5,353 nt of DNA from Prevotellaceae bacterium (GTDB taxonomy: Bacteria > Bacteroidota > Bacteroidia > Bacteroidales > UBA932): contig JAISPE010000082.1 in assembly GCA_031275145.1 (NCBI GenBank), positions 1 through 5,353 on the forward strand. Direction: 5' to 3'. Position numbers and translations under genes: made by a program. Shown here in pieces: positions 5,353 through 5,353 of this stretch (its first letter is position 1; each line of letters begins with the position of its first letter). The notes beneath the pieces were generated by a model that was not told the DNA's origin, did no database searches, and saw nothing but the letters and a program-made list of their open reading frames with translations.

Positions 5353-5353
5353 G

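Noticed and set aside
1..5353. CRISPR array, phage, toxin-antitoxin or transposase genes
   Set aside because: No regularly spaced repeats and no matching protein motifs were seen. All long credible frames are assigned to chromosomal housekeeping-type families.

Overview
The window looks like a piece of a Bacteroidota chromosome, most likely from the order Bacteroidales. The evidence is a moderately AT-rich sequence, near-absent Shine-Dalgarno motifs, three upstream regions with a good match to the Bacteroidota -7 promoter box (TAnnTTTG), and an MCE/MlaD protein ending in the NPKRYxxxSxFGKK-type tail that I associate with that phylum. It reads as ordinary chromosomal housekeeping sequence. I see no phage genes, transposase, CRISPR array, tRNA or rRNA.

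Layout. Positions 1-549 carry no complete gene. At the extreme left is the probable first six codons of a leftward gene (20 to 1), preceded by a good leftward promoter (76-111). Next come a 13-bp inverted repeat, a degenerate dispersed-repeat remnant, and a block at about 346-524 with unusually dense self-complementarity. That block includes a perfect 15-bp hairpin, a second nested stem and a possible pseudoknot, and I could not assign it to any known RNA family. From 2129 down to 550 on the minus strand there is a two-gene operon: an MCE/MlaD-family lipid-transport protein followed after 5 nt by a HAD-superfamily, beta-phosphoglucomutase-like phosphatase. A 239-bp divergent intergenic region (2130-2368) holds a promoter for each direction, a small hairpin and a 14-bp direct repeat. 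From 2369 to 5352 on the plus strand there is a tight three-gene cluster: mannose-6-phosphate isomerase (manA), a YgjP-like HExxH metalloprotein 1 nt later, and a BaiN/RdsA (HI0933/YhiN)-family flavoprotein 13 nt later that starts with GTG. The last bases (ATGAG) could begin a further gene overlapping that stop codon by 4 nt.

How the genes relate. The spacing argues for co-transcription within each of the two divergent units, but no shared pathway is evident. ManA supplies mannose-6-phosphate for GDP-sugar synthesis or the reverse step into glycolysis. The HAD enzyme probably acts on a sugar phosphate or similar small phosphoester. The MCE protein belongs to the cell envelope. The YgjP-like and BaiN-like proteins are widespread but poorly understood. 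I found no convincing new multi-gene system; the most unusual feature is the structured non-coding block at 346-524.
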